Shown here: in pieces, positions 16,405 to 25,048 of the stretch | Layout of the letters: every line of letters starts with the position of its first letter | Position numbering within the stretch: the first letter of the stretch is position 1 | NCBI RefSeq assembly: GCF_030817415.1 | Contig: NZ_JAUSZI010000002.1 | Coordinates: 11,135,501 to 11,199,500 of the forward strand | Source of the DNA: Streptomyces umbrinus | Lineage (GTDB): Bacteria > Actinomycetota > Actinomycetes > Streptomycetales > Streptomycetaceae | DNA: 64,000 bases | Direction of reading: 5' to 3' | Translations under genes and position numbers: made by a program | The notes under the pieces: generated by a model | The model's database searches: none | What the model saw: the letters and a program-made list of their open reading frames with translations, nothing else | What the model was told of the DNA's origin: nothing

Positions 16405-17991
16405 TCAGCCCTCCAGCCGTACGGCGGTCAGGTCATAGGAGTTGACCGGCTGGAGCGCCAGGCCCTGGACGCGGTCGCGGCGCGCGAGCAATGTCTTGGG
16501 CGCGAACGCCCACAGGCTGGGCCAGGTGTCCCAGACGGCGTGCTGGAGCGCGGCCAGTTTCCTGTCGCGTTCGGCGGCGTCCGTCTCGGTCGCGGCGTCG
16601 GAGAGCTGCCGTTCGATGCGCGGGACGACGTAGCCCATGTAGGTGTCCCGGGTGCGTTCCTTCTCGGCCGTGCCCCCGTACATGCCCTGGAGGGAGGTGA
16701 GGGCCTGGCCGGTGGTGCCGGGGAAGCCGTTGCCGATGACGTCCCAGTCGCCGCCGCGTCCCTGCCGCCACTTCAGGATGTCGCCGCCGGGCTCGAACTG
16801 CCGCAGTGAGGCGCGTACGCCGACGTCCTTGAGCATGTCGACGACGGCCTCCATGACGGAGGTGTCGCCGGCGAACTCGCCCGACTCCCACATGATGGTG
16901 ATCCGCAGGTCCTCGGCGTCCAGCGACTTCAGGAGCACCTTGGCCCTGCTCGGGTCGTAGGCGTACGTGCCGGTGTGCACCGCCCCTTGGAGTGCGAGCG
17001 GCACCACTCCCTCGGCCGCCTCGGCGGAGTCGATGAGGACGTCGCGTATCAGGGACTCGCCGTCGATCGCGTAGGTCAGGGCGTGGCGCACGCGCGCGTC
17101 GGCGAGCGGATGTCCTTTGGGTTTGCGGAAGTTGTAGAAGAGCTGGCAGATCCGGACGCCGGGGGTCTCCTGGACGGCGACGCCGGGCAGTCCGGCGAGC
17201 TGCTCGGCGGAGTCGGGGGTGAGGGTGTCCACGACGTCCAGTTCGCCGCTGCGCAGGGCGATGACCCGGCTGGACTCCTCGGGCACGAACCGCACCCGGA
17301 CCTTGTCGACGGGCGGCTGCTTCCCCCAGTAGTCGGTGTTGCGGGCCAGCGTGTACTCGCCGGCACCGCCGTTCGCGCTGACGACGCGGTACGGGCCCGA
17401 GCCGAGCCCCGACGGGAGTTCCTCGGGCTTGTTGGCCCTGGCCGGGGTGATGTGGATGTTGGCCATGAGCCGGTCGAGCACCGGCACCGGGCGTTCGGTA
17501 CGCAGGAGGAACGTCCGCTCGCCGGTGGCCTCGACGGTCGGCATCTCGGGGAAGAGGCCGAGCAGGAACGAGCCGTTGACCTTGCCGTACATACGCAGGG
17601 CCGTGTCCACGTCCTCGACGGTGACGGGGCTGCCGTCCGAGTAGCGGATGCCTTCGCGCAGTCGCACGCTCCACGCCGTCGGAGCGGTCATCTCGAACCG
17701 GTCGGCGAGCACGAGCCGGGGCTGCAGGTCCGGGCCGATCCAGGTGAGCGCCTGACGTACGGCGCGCTGCACGGTCACCGCGGCGTCGAACTGGTTCAGC
17801 TTGTTGTCGAGACTCACGAGGGATCGGTTCAGGCCGAGCGTGAGTGTGCCGGGGCCGGGTGCTCCGGTGGGTCCTGCACAGGCGGACAGCGGACCGAGCG
17901 CGACGCCCGTGCCGCCGAGGGCGCCCCAGCGCAGTACGGTCCGGCGGCTGGGCGGTCCGGGCGGGGGAAGGAGGTGAGGAGTTGGGGTCAT
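16405..17991 (-). CDS. ABC transporter substrate-binding lipoprotein (SBP_bac_5)
   Basis: A 528-residue extracytoplasmic binding protein of the oligopeptide/nickel class. The N terminus has a twin-arginine motif (SRRTVLRWGALGG) followed by a lipobox (PLSAC), so export by Tat and lipid anchoring are expected. The family core is visible as WSVRLREGIRYSDGSPVTVEDV, GSGPYRVV, RYVPEESSR-like text and RVRHALTYAIDGESLI. The first gene of the leftward operon; GAGAAGG precedes the ATG. It faces the divergent kinase gene across a 212-base control region. It defines substrate choice of the importer, which cannot be read from sequence. Confidence 0.92.
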   Translation of the reverse strand: MTPTPHLLPPPGPPSRRTVLRWGALGGTGVALGPLSACAGPTGAPGPGTLTLGLNRSLVSLDNKLNQFDAAVTVQRAVRQALTWIGPDLQPRLVLADRFEMTAPTAWSVRLREGIRYSDGSPVTVEDVDTALRMYGKVNGSFLLGLFPEMPTVEATGERTFLLRTERPVPVLDRLMANIHITPARANKPEELPSGLGSGPYRVVSANGGAGEYTLARNTDYWGKQPPVDKVRVRFVPEESSRVIALRSGELDVVDTLTPDSAEQLAGLPGVAVQETPGVRICQLFYNFRKPKGHPLADARVRHALTYAIDGESLIRDVLIDSAEAAEGVVPLALQGAVHTGTYAYDPSRAKVLLKSLDAEDLRITIMWESGEFAGDTSVMEAVVDMLKDVGVRASLRQFEPGGDILKWRQGRGGDWDVIGNGFPGTTGQALTSLQGMYGGTAEKERTRDTYMGYVVPRIERQLSDAATETDAAERDRKLAALQHAVWDTWPSLWAFAPKTLLARRDRVQGLALQPVNSYDLTAVRLEG

Positions 17992-18089
17992 CGTCGACCT
18001 TCTCGGATTCTGGAGGGCGACCGGCTCTCGCTGACGTCGCCCGGACACCGGGCGACGAACAGGTGTCGCGCCGGAAAAGGTGGCACGAC

Positions 18090-18127
18090 TGCGCGAAGTG
18101 CGCAAGAGGTCTCGCGCACTTCGCGCA
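18090..18127. promoter_or_regulatory. Inverted-repeat operator between the divergent catabolic operons
   Basis: TGCGCGAAGTGCGC at 18090-18103 is the exact reverse complement of GCGCACTTCGCGCA at 18114-18127, with a ten-base spacer (AAGAGGTCTC). GCGCAAG also recurs after both arms (18100-18106 and 18124-18129). It lies about 100 bases upstream of the lipoprotein gene and 77 bases upstream of the kinase gene. The DeoR-family regulator encoded at the end of the rightward operon is the likely ligand. Confidence 0.6.
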
Positions 18128-18203
18128 AGCTGTGTCATCATCGGCGCCGAGACCGTCCGCCTGCCCGGACCGTCCGAACAGGTACCCGCCGAAGGAGGTC
18201 CGC

Positions 18204-19622
18204 GTGTCCCGCACCACCCGCACGGTGCTCCTGCCCCGCGTGTTCGCTCTCGCGGACGATCTGTCCGGCGCCGCCGAGACCGCCGCCGCGCTCGGCCTGC
18301 GCGGGCGGATCGTGCTGGGCCCCACCACGGCACCGCCGTGCGACGGCGAATCGGTCGTCCTGGACCTGGACACCAGGCAGCTGGCCCCGGAGGACGCGGC
18401 GAGCGCGGTACGGGCCGCGCTGGCGTACGCCGACGGAGGCGTGGTGCTGAAGAAGATCGACTCGCTGCTGCGGGGCAACCTCGCCGCCGAGGCGGCCGCC
18501 TACGCGACCGGCGCCAGGGGTGTCGTGATCGCGCCCGCTCTGCCCGTGGCCGGCCGTACCGTCCGCGAGGGCGTCGTCAACCTGCACGGCACCGCCCTGC
18601 ACACGACCGACGCCTGGCGTGCGGAGCGGGGCGCGGCACCCGTATCGGTGGGGGCCGCCCTGGGCGGCGTACCGACACGGGTGGTGCCACTGGCGACGGT
18701 GCGCGCGCCCGAGCCCGCGCTGTACGACCGACTTCGGGCGCTCGTCGCCGAGGGGTACCACCCGGTGTGCGACGCCGAGACGGACACCGACCTCGAGGTG
18801 ATCGCCGAAGCGGCACTCCGACTCGGCCCGGGGATACGGCTGATGGGCACGGGCGGGCTCGCGGCGGCACTCGGACGCAGGCTTGCGAAAGCGGATGCCA
18901 GCGGGGCCGGGTTCCCGGGAACGGACGGTGAACGTCCCACGGAGGCCGCCAGGGACCACTCCGCGCGAACCGCGCAGGACCGTTCCACGGAAGCCGACCG
19001 GGATCGTTCCACCAGGACGGACACGGCCGGTCCCGCACCGGCCGACGAGGTGTCACCGGCCCCCGACGGCACCCCGACCAGACCCCTGCTGGTGGTGGTC
19101 GGTACCGCCGCACCCGCCGCCGTTGCGCAGATCGCGCAACTCGTCGCGGCCGGTGCGCGCCACCTCCCGCTGTCCGCGCACACCCTCACCGACCACTCGA
19201 CCCGGCCGCCCCTGAACATCCGTACACAAGGCGGCCGCACGCCGGACGGCGTCACCGTCGTCAGTATCGACGGCACCCACGCCGTCGACCCTGGCGCGGC
19301 CCGCGGCCTCGCCGCGGGTCTGGCCCACGCGGTCGCCGAGGCGGCGCACGACAGCGACCTCGTCCTGACCGGCGGCGAGACCGCCCGCCGCGTCCTCGAC
19401 GTACTCGGCATCCGCGAACTCCTGCCGCTCGACCAGATCCACCACGGCGCCGTCCGCTGCCGCACCGCCGACGGCCGCCGTGTCGTCACCCGCCCCGGCA
19501 GCTACGGCGGCACCGACTCACTGTTGCGCATCGCCCGCGCACTGCGCCCCGGTCTCGCGCCGCCCTCCGACCAGCCGGTCGCCCCACCCGTCCCGTCCGC
19601 CCCGCTAGGAGAACCCACGTGA
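18204..19622 (+). CDS. Four-carbon acid sugar kinase (DUF1537 family)
   Basis: A 472-residue kinase of the family that phosphorylates D-threonate, D-erythronate and related acids. The N-terminal substrate domain has ALADDLSGAAETAAALG and LKKIDSLLRGN; the C-terminal ATP-binding domain has LLVVVGTAAPAAVAQIAQL, LVLTGGETARRVLDVLGI and PGSYGGTDSLL. Between the domains lies an unusual ~45-residue Arg/Asp/Thr/Ser-rich linker (about residues 237-282) with DRSTEADRDRST-like repeats. GTG at 18204 was chosen from GAAGGAGG at 18191-18198. The stop overlaps the next gene start (GTGA). With the adjacent PdxA2-type enzyme it should convert a C4 sugar acid to dihydroxyacetone phosphate. Confidence 0.9.
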   Translation: MSRTTRTVLLPRVFALADDLSGAAETAAALGLRGRIVLGPTTAPPCDGESVVLDLDTRQLAPEDAASAVRAALAYADGGVVLKKIDSLLRGNLAAEAAAYATGARGVVIAPALPVAGRTVREGVVNLHGTALHTTDAWRAERGAAPVSVGAALGGVPTRVVPLATVRAPEPALYDRLRALVAEGYHPVCDAETDTDLEVIAEAALRLGPGIRLMGTGGLAAALGRRLAKADASGAGFPGTDGERPTEAARDHSARTAQDRSTEADRDRSTRTDTAGPAPADEVSPAPDGTPTRPLLVVVGTAAPAAVAQIAQLVAAGARHLPLSAHTLTDHSTRPPLNIRTQGGRTPDGVTVVSIDGTHAVDPGAARGLAAGLAHAVAEAAHDSDLVLTGGETARRVLDVLGIRELLPLDQIHHGAVRCRTADGRRVVTRPGSYGGTDSLLRIARALRPGLAPPSDQPVAPPVPSAPLGEPT

Positions 19623-20674
19623 ACGCAGCCCCCACCGCCGCGCCCGCCGAGCAGTCCGGTACCGCCGGACGTCCGCTCCCGATCATCGCGGTGACCATGG
19701 GCGACGGCGCCGGCATCGGACCGGAGGTCATCGTCCCGGCCCTGCTGAACGCCGACACCCTGCGCGGCTGCCGCCCCGTCGTCATCGGTGACGCCGAACG
19801 CCTCCGCGAGGCGGCCCGCATCCTCGGCGTCACCTGCGACATCGTGCCCGTCGACAGCCCCGCCCAGGCCGAGTTCACGCCCGGGCGCATCAACGTCGTC
19901 GACCTCGGCCTGCTCCCGGCCGACCTGCCCTGGGGCGCCCTGTCGGCGAAGGCGGGCGACGCCGCGTACCAGTACATCCGCGTCGCCGCCGAACTCGCCC
20001 TGAACGGCGACGTCCACGGCATCTGCACCGCCCCCCTCAACAAGGAGGCCCTGCACGCCGCCGGACACCTCTACCCCGGCCACACCGAACTCCTCGCCCA
20101 TCTCACCGGCGTCGAGGAGGTGTCGATGATGCTGTCCACGCCCAAGGTGAAGGTCATCCACGTCACCACGCACATCGGTCTGATCGACGCCGTCAACCGG
20201 ATCGAGCCCGGACTCGTCGAGCGCACCGTGCGCCGCGGCCACGACGCGATGGTGCGCGCAGGCGTCGAGGCGCCCGTGATCGGGGTGTGCGGAATCAACC
20301 CGCACGCCGGCGAGAACGGTCTGTTCGGCTACGGCGAGGAGGAGACGAAGATCGTCCCCGCGCTGGAGGTCCTGCGCGCCGACGGCATCGACGCCCGCGG
20401 ACCGCTCCCCGCCGATACGGCCTTCTACCTCGCCGGACGCGGCGACTACGACCTCATCGTCGCCATGTACCACGACCAGGGCCACGGCCCGGTGAAGGTC
20501 CTCGGCATCGAGGCGGGCGTCAACCTCACCGTGGGCCTGCCGGTCATCCGCACCTCCGTCGACCACGGCACCGCCTTCGACATCGCCGGAACCGGCCGCG
20601 CCGAGGCCGGTAGCATGGTCGAGGCGCTGCGCCAGGCCGCCGAGATGTCATCCGCTCCGGCCGCCGCCCGCTGA
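19619..20674 (+). CDS. PdxA2-type 4-phospho-threonate/erythronate dehydrogenase
   Basis: A 351-residue member of the PdxA family (NAD-dependent 4-hydroxythreonine-4-phosphate dehydrogenase fold). Visible features are VTMGDGAGIGPEV, CTAPLNKEAL, the metal-binding His in LYPGHTELLAHL, CGINPHAGENG, YHDQGHGPVK and HGTAFDIAGTGRA. A PdxA directly translation-coupled to a DUF1537 kinase is the known arrangement for PdxA2, which oxidatively decarboxylates 4-phospho-D-threonate or -erythronate to dihydroxyacetone phosphate, rather than for vitamin B6 synthesis. About 20 extra residues precede the conserved N terminus. Confidence 0.88.
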   Translation: MNAAPTAAPAEQSGTAGRPLPIIAVTMGDGAGIGPEVIVPALLNADTLRGCRPVVIGDAERLREAARILGVTCDIVPVDSPAQAEFTPGRINVVDLGLLPADLPWGALSAKAGDAAYQYIRVAAELALNGDVHGICTAPLNKEALHAAGHLYPGHTELLAHLTGVEEVSMMLSTPKVKVIHVTTHIGLIDAVNRIEPGLVERTVRRGHDAMVRAGVEAPVIGVCGINPHAGENGLFGYGEEETKIVPALEVLRADGIDARGPLPADTAFYLAGRGDYDLIVAMYHDQGHGPVKVLGIEAGVNLTVGLPVIRTSVDHGTAFDIAGTGRAEAGSMVEALRQAAEMSSAPAAAR

Positions 20675-20717
20675 CCCCGGCCCGTCGGCACCACAGGACA
20701 CCAGAGGACAGAGACTG

Positions 20718-21503
20718 ATGTCTGCGATCGGCTCCAAGGCCCGGCGCGACCGGATCGTCCAACTCGCCACCACCACCGGCCTGACCAGCGTGGAGGAACT
20801 CTCCCAGCTGTTCGGCGTCACGGCCTCCACCATCCGCCGCGACCTCGCGAAGCTCACCACCGACGGACGGCTCGCCCGTACATACGGCGGCGCGATGGCC
20901 CTGTCCGCGCACCCGGAGGCCTCGCTGCGCCAGCGCACCGGCGAGGCCTACGACGCCAAGCGTGCCATCGCCCGCTGGGCGGCGGCCCAGGTCCAGCCGG
21001 GCGAGACGCTGCTGCTCGACGCGGGCTCCACGGTCGGCGCGCTCGCACACGAACTGCGTACGGCCAAGGACGTGACCATCGCGACCACCGGACTGACGGC
21101 GCTTCAGGAACTCGCCGACGTCGAGACGGTGCACGTCGAGTGCCTCGGTGGCACCCTGAGACCACTCAGTCAGGGCTTCGTCGGCCCGTTGACCGAGGCC
21201 GCCCTCGAACGGCTCACCTTCGACCGGGTCTTCCTCGGCACCGACGGAGTCTCGCCCGAACACGGGATCTGCGAGGCCGATCTGCGCCAGACCCGCCTCA
21301 AGGAACTCATGGCCCGCCGAGCCGACCACGTCTACGTACTCGCCCACGCGGCCAAGCTGGGCCGCCGCCCCTTCCACGCCTGGGCCACCCTCCCCGAGGG
21401 CTGGACCCTGGTCACGGACGGCACGGCCGACCCCGGCATCCTCGCCGAACTGCGCGCACGCGGAGTCACCACCGTCCTGGCCGAGCCCGTCGGCACCCTC
21501 TGA
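20718..21503 (+). CDS. DeoR family transcriptional regulator
   Basis: A 261-residue repressor-type protein. The N-terminal winged helix-turn-helix spans about residues 8-60 (TSVEELSQLFGVTASTIRRD, GRLARTYGGA), followed by a DeoRC sensor domain related to sugar isomerases (LLDAGSTVGALAHEL, TTGLTALQELA, DRVFLGTDGV). DeoR sensors usually bind phosphorylated sugar intermediates, so a product of the adjacent kinase is a plausible effector. It follows the dehydrogenase gene by 43 bases and ends the rightward operon. The inverted repeat at 18090-18127 is the best operator candidate. Confidence 0.9.
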   Translation: MSAIGSKARRDRIVQLATTTGLTSVEELSQLFGVTASTIRRDLAKLTTDGRLARTYGGAMALSAHPEASLRQRTGEAYDAKRAIARWAAAQVQPGETLLLDAGSTVGALAHELRTAKDVTIATTGLTALQELADVETVHVECLGGTLRPLSQGFVGPLTEAALERLTFDRVFLGTDGVSPEHGICEADLRQTRLKELMARRADHVYVLAHAAKLGRRPFHAWATLPEGWTLVTDGTADPGILAELRARGVTTVLAEPVGTL

Positions 21504-21595
21504 CCGGGTCGCTCCGGCCCGAACGGCACGATCGCGCCGATTCCCGGCAACCCCTTCCCACCGGGACGAATAGCAGCATGATGTTGGGAGACCGT

Positions 21596-21626
21596 GCCCG
21601 GCCCAGGACTCGGGGACGGGCCGGGC
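21596..21626. terminator. GC stem-loop after the DeoR gene
   Basis: GCCCGGCCC at 21596-21604 pairs perfectly with GGGCCGGGC at 21618-21626 over a 13-base loop. It lies about 90 bases after the deoR-type stop and just before the ribosome site of the next gene. Confidence 0.5.
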
Positions 21627-21645
21627 CTCTCATGCGGGAGGATCA

Positions 21646-23124
21646 GTGGACAAGGCGCAGACCACCGGCCACATACCCGAAGACGACGCCCACGCAGGGG
21701 ACTTGGCGGACTTACGGAACGAGGACTTCGACTACCTCGACGCCGGCGGGCACACCTACCTCGACCACACAGGAGCGGGCCTTCCGCCGACCTCGCTGGT
21801 GCGGGGAAGCGCCGCCCGCATCACCGGCGGACTCTTCGGGAACCCGCACTCCGAGAGCCCCGCCTCCCGCGCCTCGGGAGAACTGCTGTCCCAGGCCCGC
21901 CGCGCGGTGCTGAGCCACTTCAACGCGGACCCGGCCGAGTACGCCGTGATCTTCACCGCCAACGCGACCGGCGCGCTGCGACTGGTCGGCGAGGCTTACC
22001 CCTTCACCCGCCGCAGCAGGCTGGTGATGTCGCTGGACAACCACAACTCGGTGAACGGCCTGCGGGAGTACGCGCGTTCGCGCGGCGCGACCACCGTGTA
22101 CGTACCGGTGAGCGGCCCCGGGCTGCGGATGGACGAGCAGCGGCTGAGAGCCGCCCTGCCCGCGCGCGAACGCGGCCCCGGACTAGGCCACGGACCGGGC
22201 CTGCGGCGGGGCCGCGCAGGCGAGCGCCCGCACGGCCTGCTCGCCTACCCGGCGCAGAGCAACTTCACCGGCGTCCAGCACCCGCTCACCTGGATCGCGG
22301 CGGCCCAGGCACGCGGCTACGACGTGCTGCTCGACGCGGCGGCGTACGTACCGGCCAACACCCTCGACCTGAGCCGGTACCACCCCGACTTCACGGTCGT
22401 CAGCTGGTACAAGGTCTTCGGCCACCCCACCGGCGTCGGCAGCCTGATCGCCCGCCGGGACGCGCTCGCCAGGCTGCGACGCCCCTGGTTCTCCGGCGGC
22501 ACCATCTACGCGGTCAGCGCGCAGGCGCAGTGGCACGTCCTCGCGGACGACGAGGCGGCCTTCGAGGACGGCACGGTCAACTTCCTGTCCGTCCCCGACG
22601 TGACGGCCGGGCTGGAGTGGATCGACAACATCGGCATGGACCGCGTGCACGCCCACGTCACCGCGCTGACAGGTCAACTTCTCGCGGGGTTACGGGAGTT
22701 GCGCCACAGCGACGGCTCGCCACTGGTCAGGACGTACGGCCCCGTCGACCTTGTGGCCCGTGGCGGAACGGTCGCGCTGAACCTGCTGGGTGCCGACGGC
22801 CGTGTCATCGACGAACGGGTCGTCACCCGCGACAGCGCCCGGCGCGGGATCTCGCTGCGCACCGGCTGCTTCTGCAACCCGGGCGCGGGCGAGGCGGCGT
22901 TCGCCCTGCCACCGCGCCGACTCCGTTCGGCCGCACGCCACCAAGTCGCCTCCCTGGAGGAGTACTTGGAGCTGCTGCGCCTGCCGTCGGCGGGCGCCGT
23001 CCGGATCTCGCTCGGTCTGTCGTCGCAGTCCAGAGACATCGAGACGTTCCTGACGTTCGTACGGGAGACCTACCGGGACCGGGTGCCCGGGGCGGCCGGG
23101 CTGGAGGCGAGGGTGGGCTGCTGA
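21646..23124 (+). CDS. Class V aminotransferase-fold protein, MoCo-sulfurase-like
   Basis: A 492-residue PLP-dependent protein. The fold-type I signature lysine is Lys256 in VSWYKVFGHPTGVGSLIARR. Family-like blocks are YLDHTGAGLPPTS, FTANATGALRLVGE, LDNHNSVNGLREYA, and near the end LRTGCFCNPGAGEAAF with a Cys pair at the position used for persulfide chemistry in molybdenum cofactor sulfurases and cysteine desulfurases. The MOSC domain of eukaryotic MoCo sulfurases is absent. A Gly/Arg-rich insert occurs around residues 175-200. GGGAGGATC precedes GTG at 21646. It stands alone and its substrate cannot be inferred. Confidence 0.78.
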   Translation: MDKAQTTGHIPEDDAHAGDLADLRNEDFDYLDAGGHTYLDHTGAGLPPTSLVRGSAARITGGLFGNPHSESPASRASGELLSQARRAVLSHFNADPAEYAVIFTANATGALRLVGEAYPFTRRSRLVMSLDNHNSVNGLREYARSRGATTVYVPVSGPGLRMDEQRLRAALPARERGPGLGHGPGLRRGRAGERPHGLLAYPAQSNFTGVQHPLTWIAAAQARGYDVLLDAAAYVPANTLDLSRYHPDFTVVSWYKVFGHPTGVGSLIARRDALARLRRPWFSGGTIYAVSAQAQWHVLADDEAAFEDGTVNFLSVPDVTAGLEWIDNIGMDRVHAHVTALTGQLLAGLRELRHSDGSPLVRTYGPVDLVARGGTVALNLLGADGRVIDERVVTRDSARRGISLRTGCFCNPGAGEAAFALPPRRLRSAARHQVASLEEYLELLRLPSAGAVRISLGLSSQSRDIETFLTFVRETYRDRVPGAAGLEARVGC

Positions 23125-23143
23125 GCGATCGACGGGCGCCGGT

Positions 23144-24892
23144 TCACCTTCCCGCCCGTCCGCGCACCACCCCGTTCCGGCACTTGCGCACCAGCACGGC
23201 CCACGTCGCCGCCAGGAACAGCAGGGCGAACCCGGCCAGGATCAGCCAGCCCCGGCTCGCGGGATGGGCGAACGACTCGCCGTACGAGTCCAGCAGCGGC
23301 GGTCCCAGCCGGGAGGCCCCGTCGCGCCACAGCGACTCCAGGCCGATACCGCTGCCCAGCGCCTCGAACGCCCACCGGTTGGTCATCGCCCAGCTGATCG
23401 CGTCTCCCGCCGCCGTCATCCGGGGCACCGGCACGAACGCCCCCGAGAACAGCACTTGGGGGAAGCAGAGCAGTGGCAGCATCAGGGTCGCCTGCCCCGG
23501 GTCCGTCACGGCTGCGGAGGCGAGCAGCCCCAGGGCGAGCGCGGCCGCCGAGGCCAGCACACTCGACACGAACAGCGAGACGTACGTGTCCCAGCCCGCC
23601 GCGGGCAGCCGGTCCAGGGCGCGCAGCACGGCGAGGAGCAGGGCGTCCGCCGCGGCCAGTACCGGGAGCATGGTGGTGAGCTTGGACGCCACGTACGGGC
23701 CGATCCGCAGCCCGGCCAGCCATTCGCGGCGGAGCACGGGCAGTTCCGTACAGATCTGCAACAGGCCGTACGTCAGCCCGAAGAAGAACGCGCCGAACGC
23801 GATCCAGAACATGATCATCGCCGTCGACCCCGGATCCGGGTCCGCCGGATCGAAGGCTCCCGCGCGGAACAGCACCGCGAACATCGCCACGATCATCACG
23901 GGCGAACCGGCCAGCACGGCGACCGAGAGCCGGTTGTGCAGCAGCAGAGCCGTTCCGCGGCGGGTGAGCAGCGACCACTGGCGTACGGAGCCGACGTGAG
24001 GCCGTGGCCCCGGACGCTCAGGGTGAGCCGTGCCGTCCTCGGACTCCGCGGGCTCTCCAGGTCCAGGGGGCGCCGCGGGTTCGGCACGCGCGCCGTCGGC
24101 GACCGCTTCGTACACCTCCTCGACCGTGCCGACCCCGAACTCCCGGCACAGGGCGTTCGGTTCACCCGTGTACGCGACCTGTCCGCCCGGGGCCAGGAAC
24201 ACGACGTCGTCGCCGCGGAGGAGGTCCGCGAGGACATGGGTGGTCAGGACGATGGTGGTGCCTCGCTCCGCGAGGGCACGCAGGGTCCGCAACAGGGCCG
24301 CCCCGGTGACCGGATCGAGCCCGGAGGTGGGCTCGTCGAGGAAGAGAGCCCGCGGTCTGGTGAGCAACTCGGCGGCGATGCTTGCCCGTTTGCGTTCGCC
24401 GCCGCTCAGCGCGCGGACCGGCGTACCGGCCCGGTGCGCCAGCCCGAGCGTGTCCAGGACCCGGTCGACGGCAGCGGTGACCGACTCGACCGACGTCCCC
24501 GGTGGCATCCGCAAACCCGCCGCGTACACCAGCGTCCGGTGCAGCGGGAGGTCGCGGTGCAGGATGTCCTCCTGCGGCACGAACCCGAACTCAGGCCCGG
24601 GCGGGCACGGTTGGGCCCCGTCGTGCAGAACGGAACCTTCGCCGGCCGACCGCAGTCCCGCGAGCGTTTCCAGAAGTACCGTCTTGCCCGCGCCGCTGCT
24701 GCCGGCGATCACGACGATCCGCCCGGGCGCGGCGTCGAGGGACACGTCGTCCAGCACGCGCCCCGCCCCGCGCACCTCCTGGGTGAGCCGACGCGCCTGG
24801 ATCCGCAGACCGTCGACCGGGTCGCTGGAAGTGGCAACGGGCGGGCGGGGCCCTGTCGGTATCGGCATGGAGGCAGCATGCCAGGCGACCAT
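23144..24892 (-). CDS. ABCG-type half-transporter (ATPase fused to membrane domain)
   Basis: A ~580-residue ABC-2 type transporter with ATPase domain first. Walker A is GSSGAGKTVLLETLAG, signature LSGGERKR, Walker B ALFLDEPTSGLD, and H-loop TTHVL. After a ~60-residue Pro/Glu-rich linker come about six membrane segments (LSVAVLAGSPVMIVAMFAVL, FWIAFGAFFFGLTYGLLQI, then further ones to LILAGFALLFLAATWAVLV). This order is that of ABCG/White proteins, which act as dimers in export. Two starts are possible: ATG at 24892 with a weak GAAG, or ATG at 24868. It converges on the aminotransferase-like gene with 19 bases between stops. Substrate unknown. Confidence 0.88.
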   Translation of the reverse strand: MVAWHAASMPIPTGPRPPVATSSDPVDGLRIQARRLTQEVRGAGRVLDDVSLDAAPGRIVVIAGSSGAGKTVLLETLAGLRSAGEGSVLHDGAQPCPPGPEFGFVPQEDILHRDLPLHRTLVYAAGLRMPPGTSVESVTAAVDRVLDTLGLAHRAGTPVRALSGGERKRASIAAELLTRPRALFLDEPTSGLDPVTGAALLRTLRALAERGTTIVLTTHVLADLLRGDDVVFLAPGGQVAYTGEPNALCREFGVGTVEEVYEAVADGARAEPAAPPGPGEPAESEDGTAHPERPGPRPHVGSVRQWSLLTRRGTALLLHNRLSVAVLAGSPVMIVAMFAVLFRAGAFDPADPDPGSTAMIMFWIAFGAFFFGLTYGLLQICTELPVLRREWLAGLRIGPYVASKLTTMLPVLAAADALLLAVLRALDRLPAAGWDTYVSLFVSSVLASAAALALGLLASAAVTDPGQATLMLPLLCFPQVLFSGAFVPVPRMTAAGDAISWAMTNRWAFEALGSGIGLESLWRDGASRLGPPLLDSYGESFAHPASRGWLILAGFALLFLAATWAVLVRKCRNGVVRGRAGR

Positions 24893-25013
24893 GGACTTCA
24901 AGCATGAGTGGGAGCGGTGCCCGGCAAATGCCGGTGCGATATCCGGTGATGGGGTGCATCCGTAGGGCCAAAGCGTCAAATCCCCCCTCTTCAAAGGATC
25001 CTTGCTTCTTTTA

Positions 25014-25042
25014 TTGACGGCGGAAAAGAACGGACCTAGGTT
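25014..25042 (+). promoter_or_regulatory. Consensus-like promoter for a leaderless ROK mRNA
   Basis: TTGACG at 25014-25019, a 17-base spacer and TAGGTT at 25037-25042 match the vegetative consensus well. Transcription would begin at or next to the ATG at 25049, leaving no room for a ribosome site. A ten-base palindrome AAGGATCCTT at 24994-25003 lies just upstream and could be part of an operator. Confidence 0.6.
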
Positions 25043-25048
25043 CCGGGC

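Noticed and set aside
19619..20674. PdxA as vitamin B6 biosynthesis enzyme
   Set aside because: Translation-coupled to a DUF1537 kinase and flanked by catabolic genes, which is the PdxA2 arrangement.
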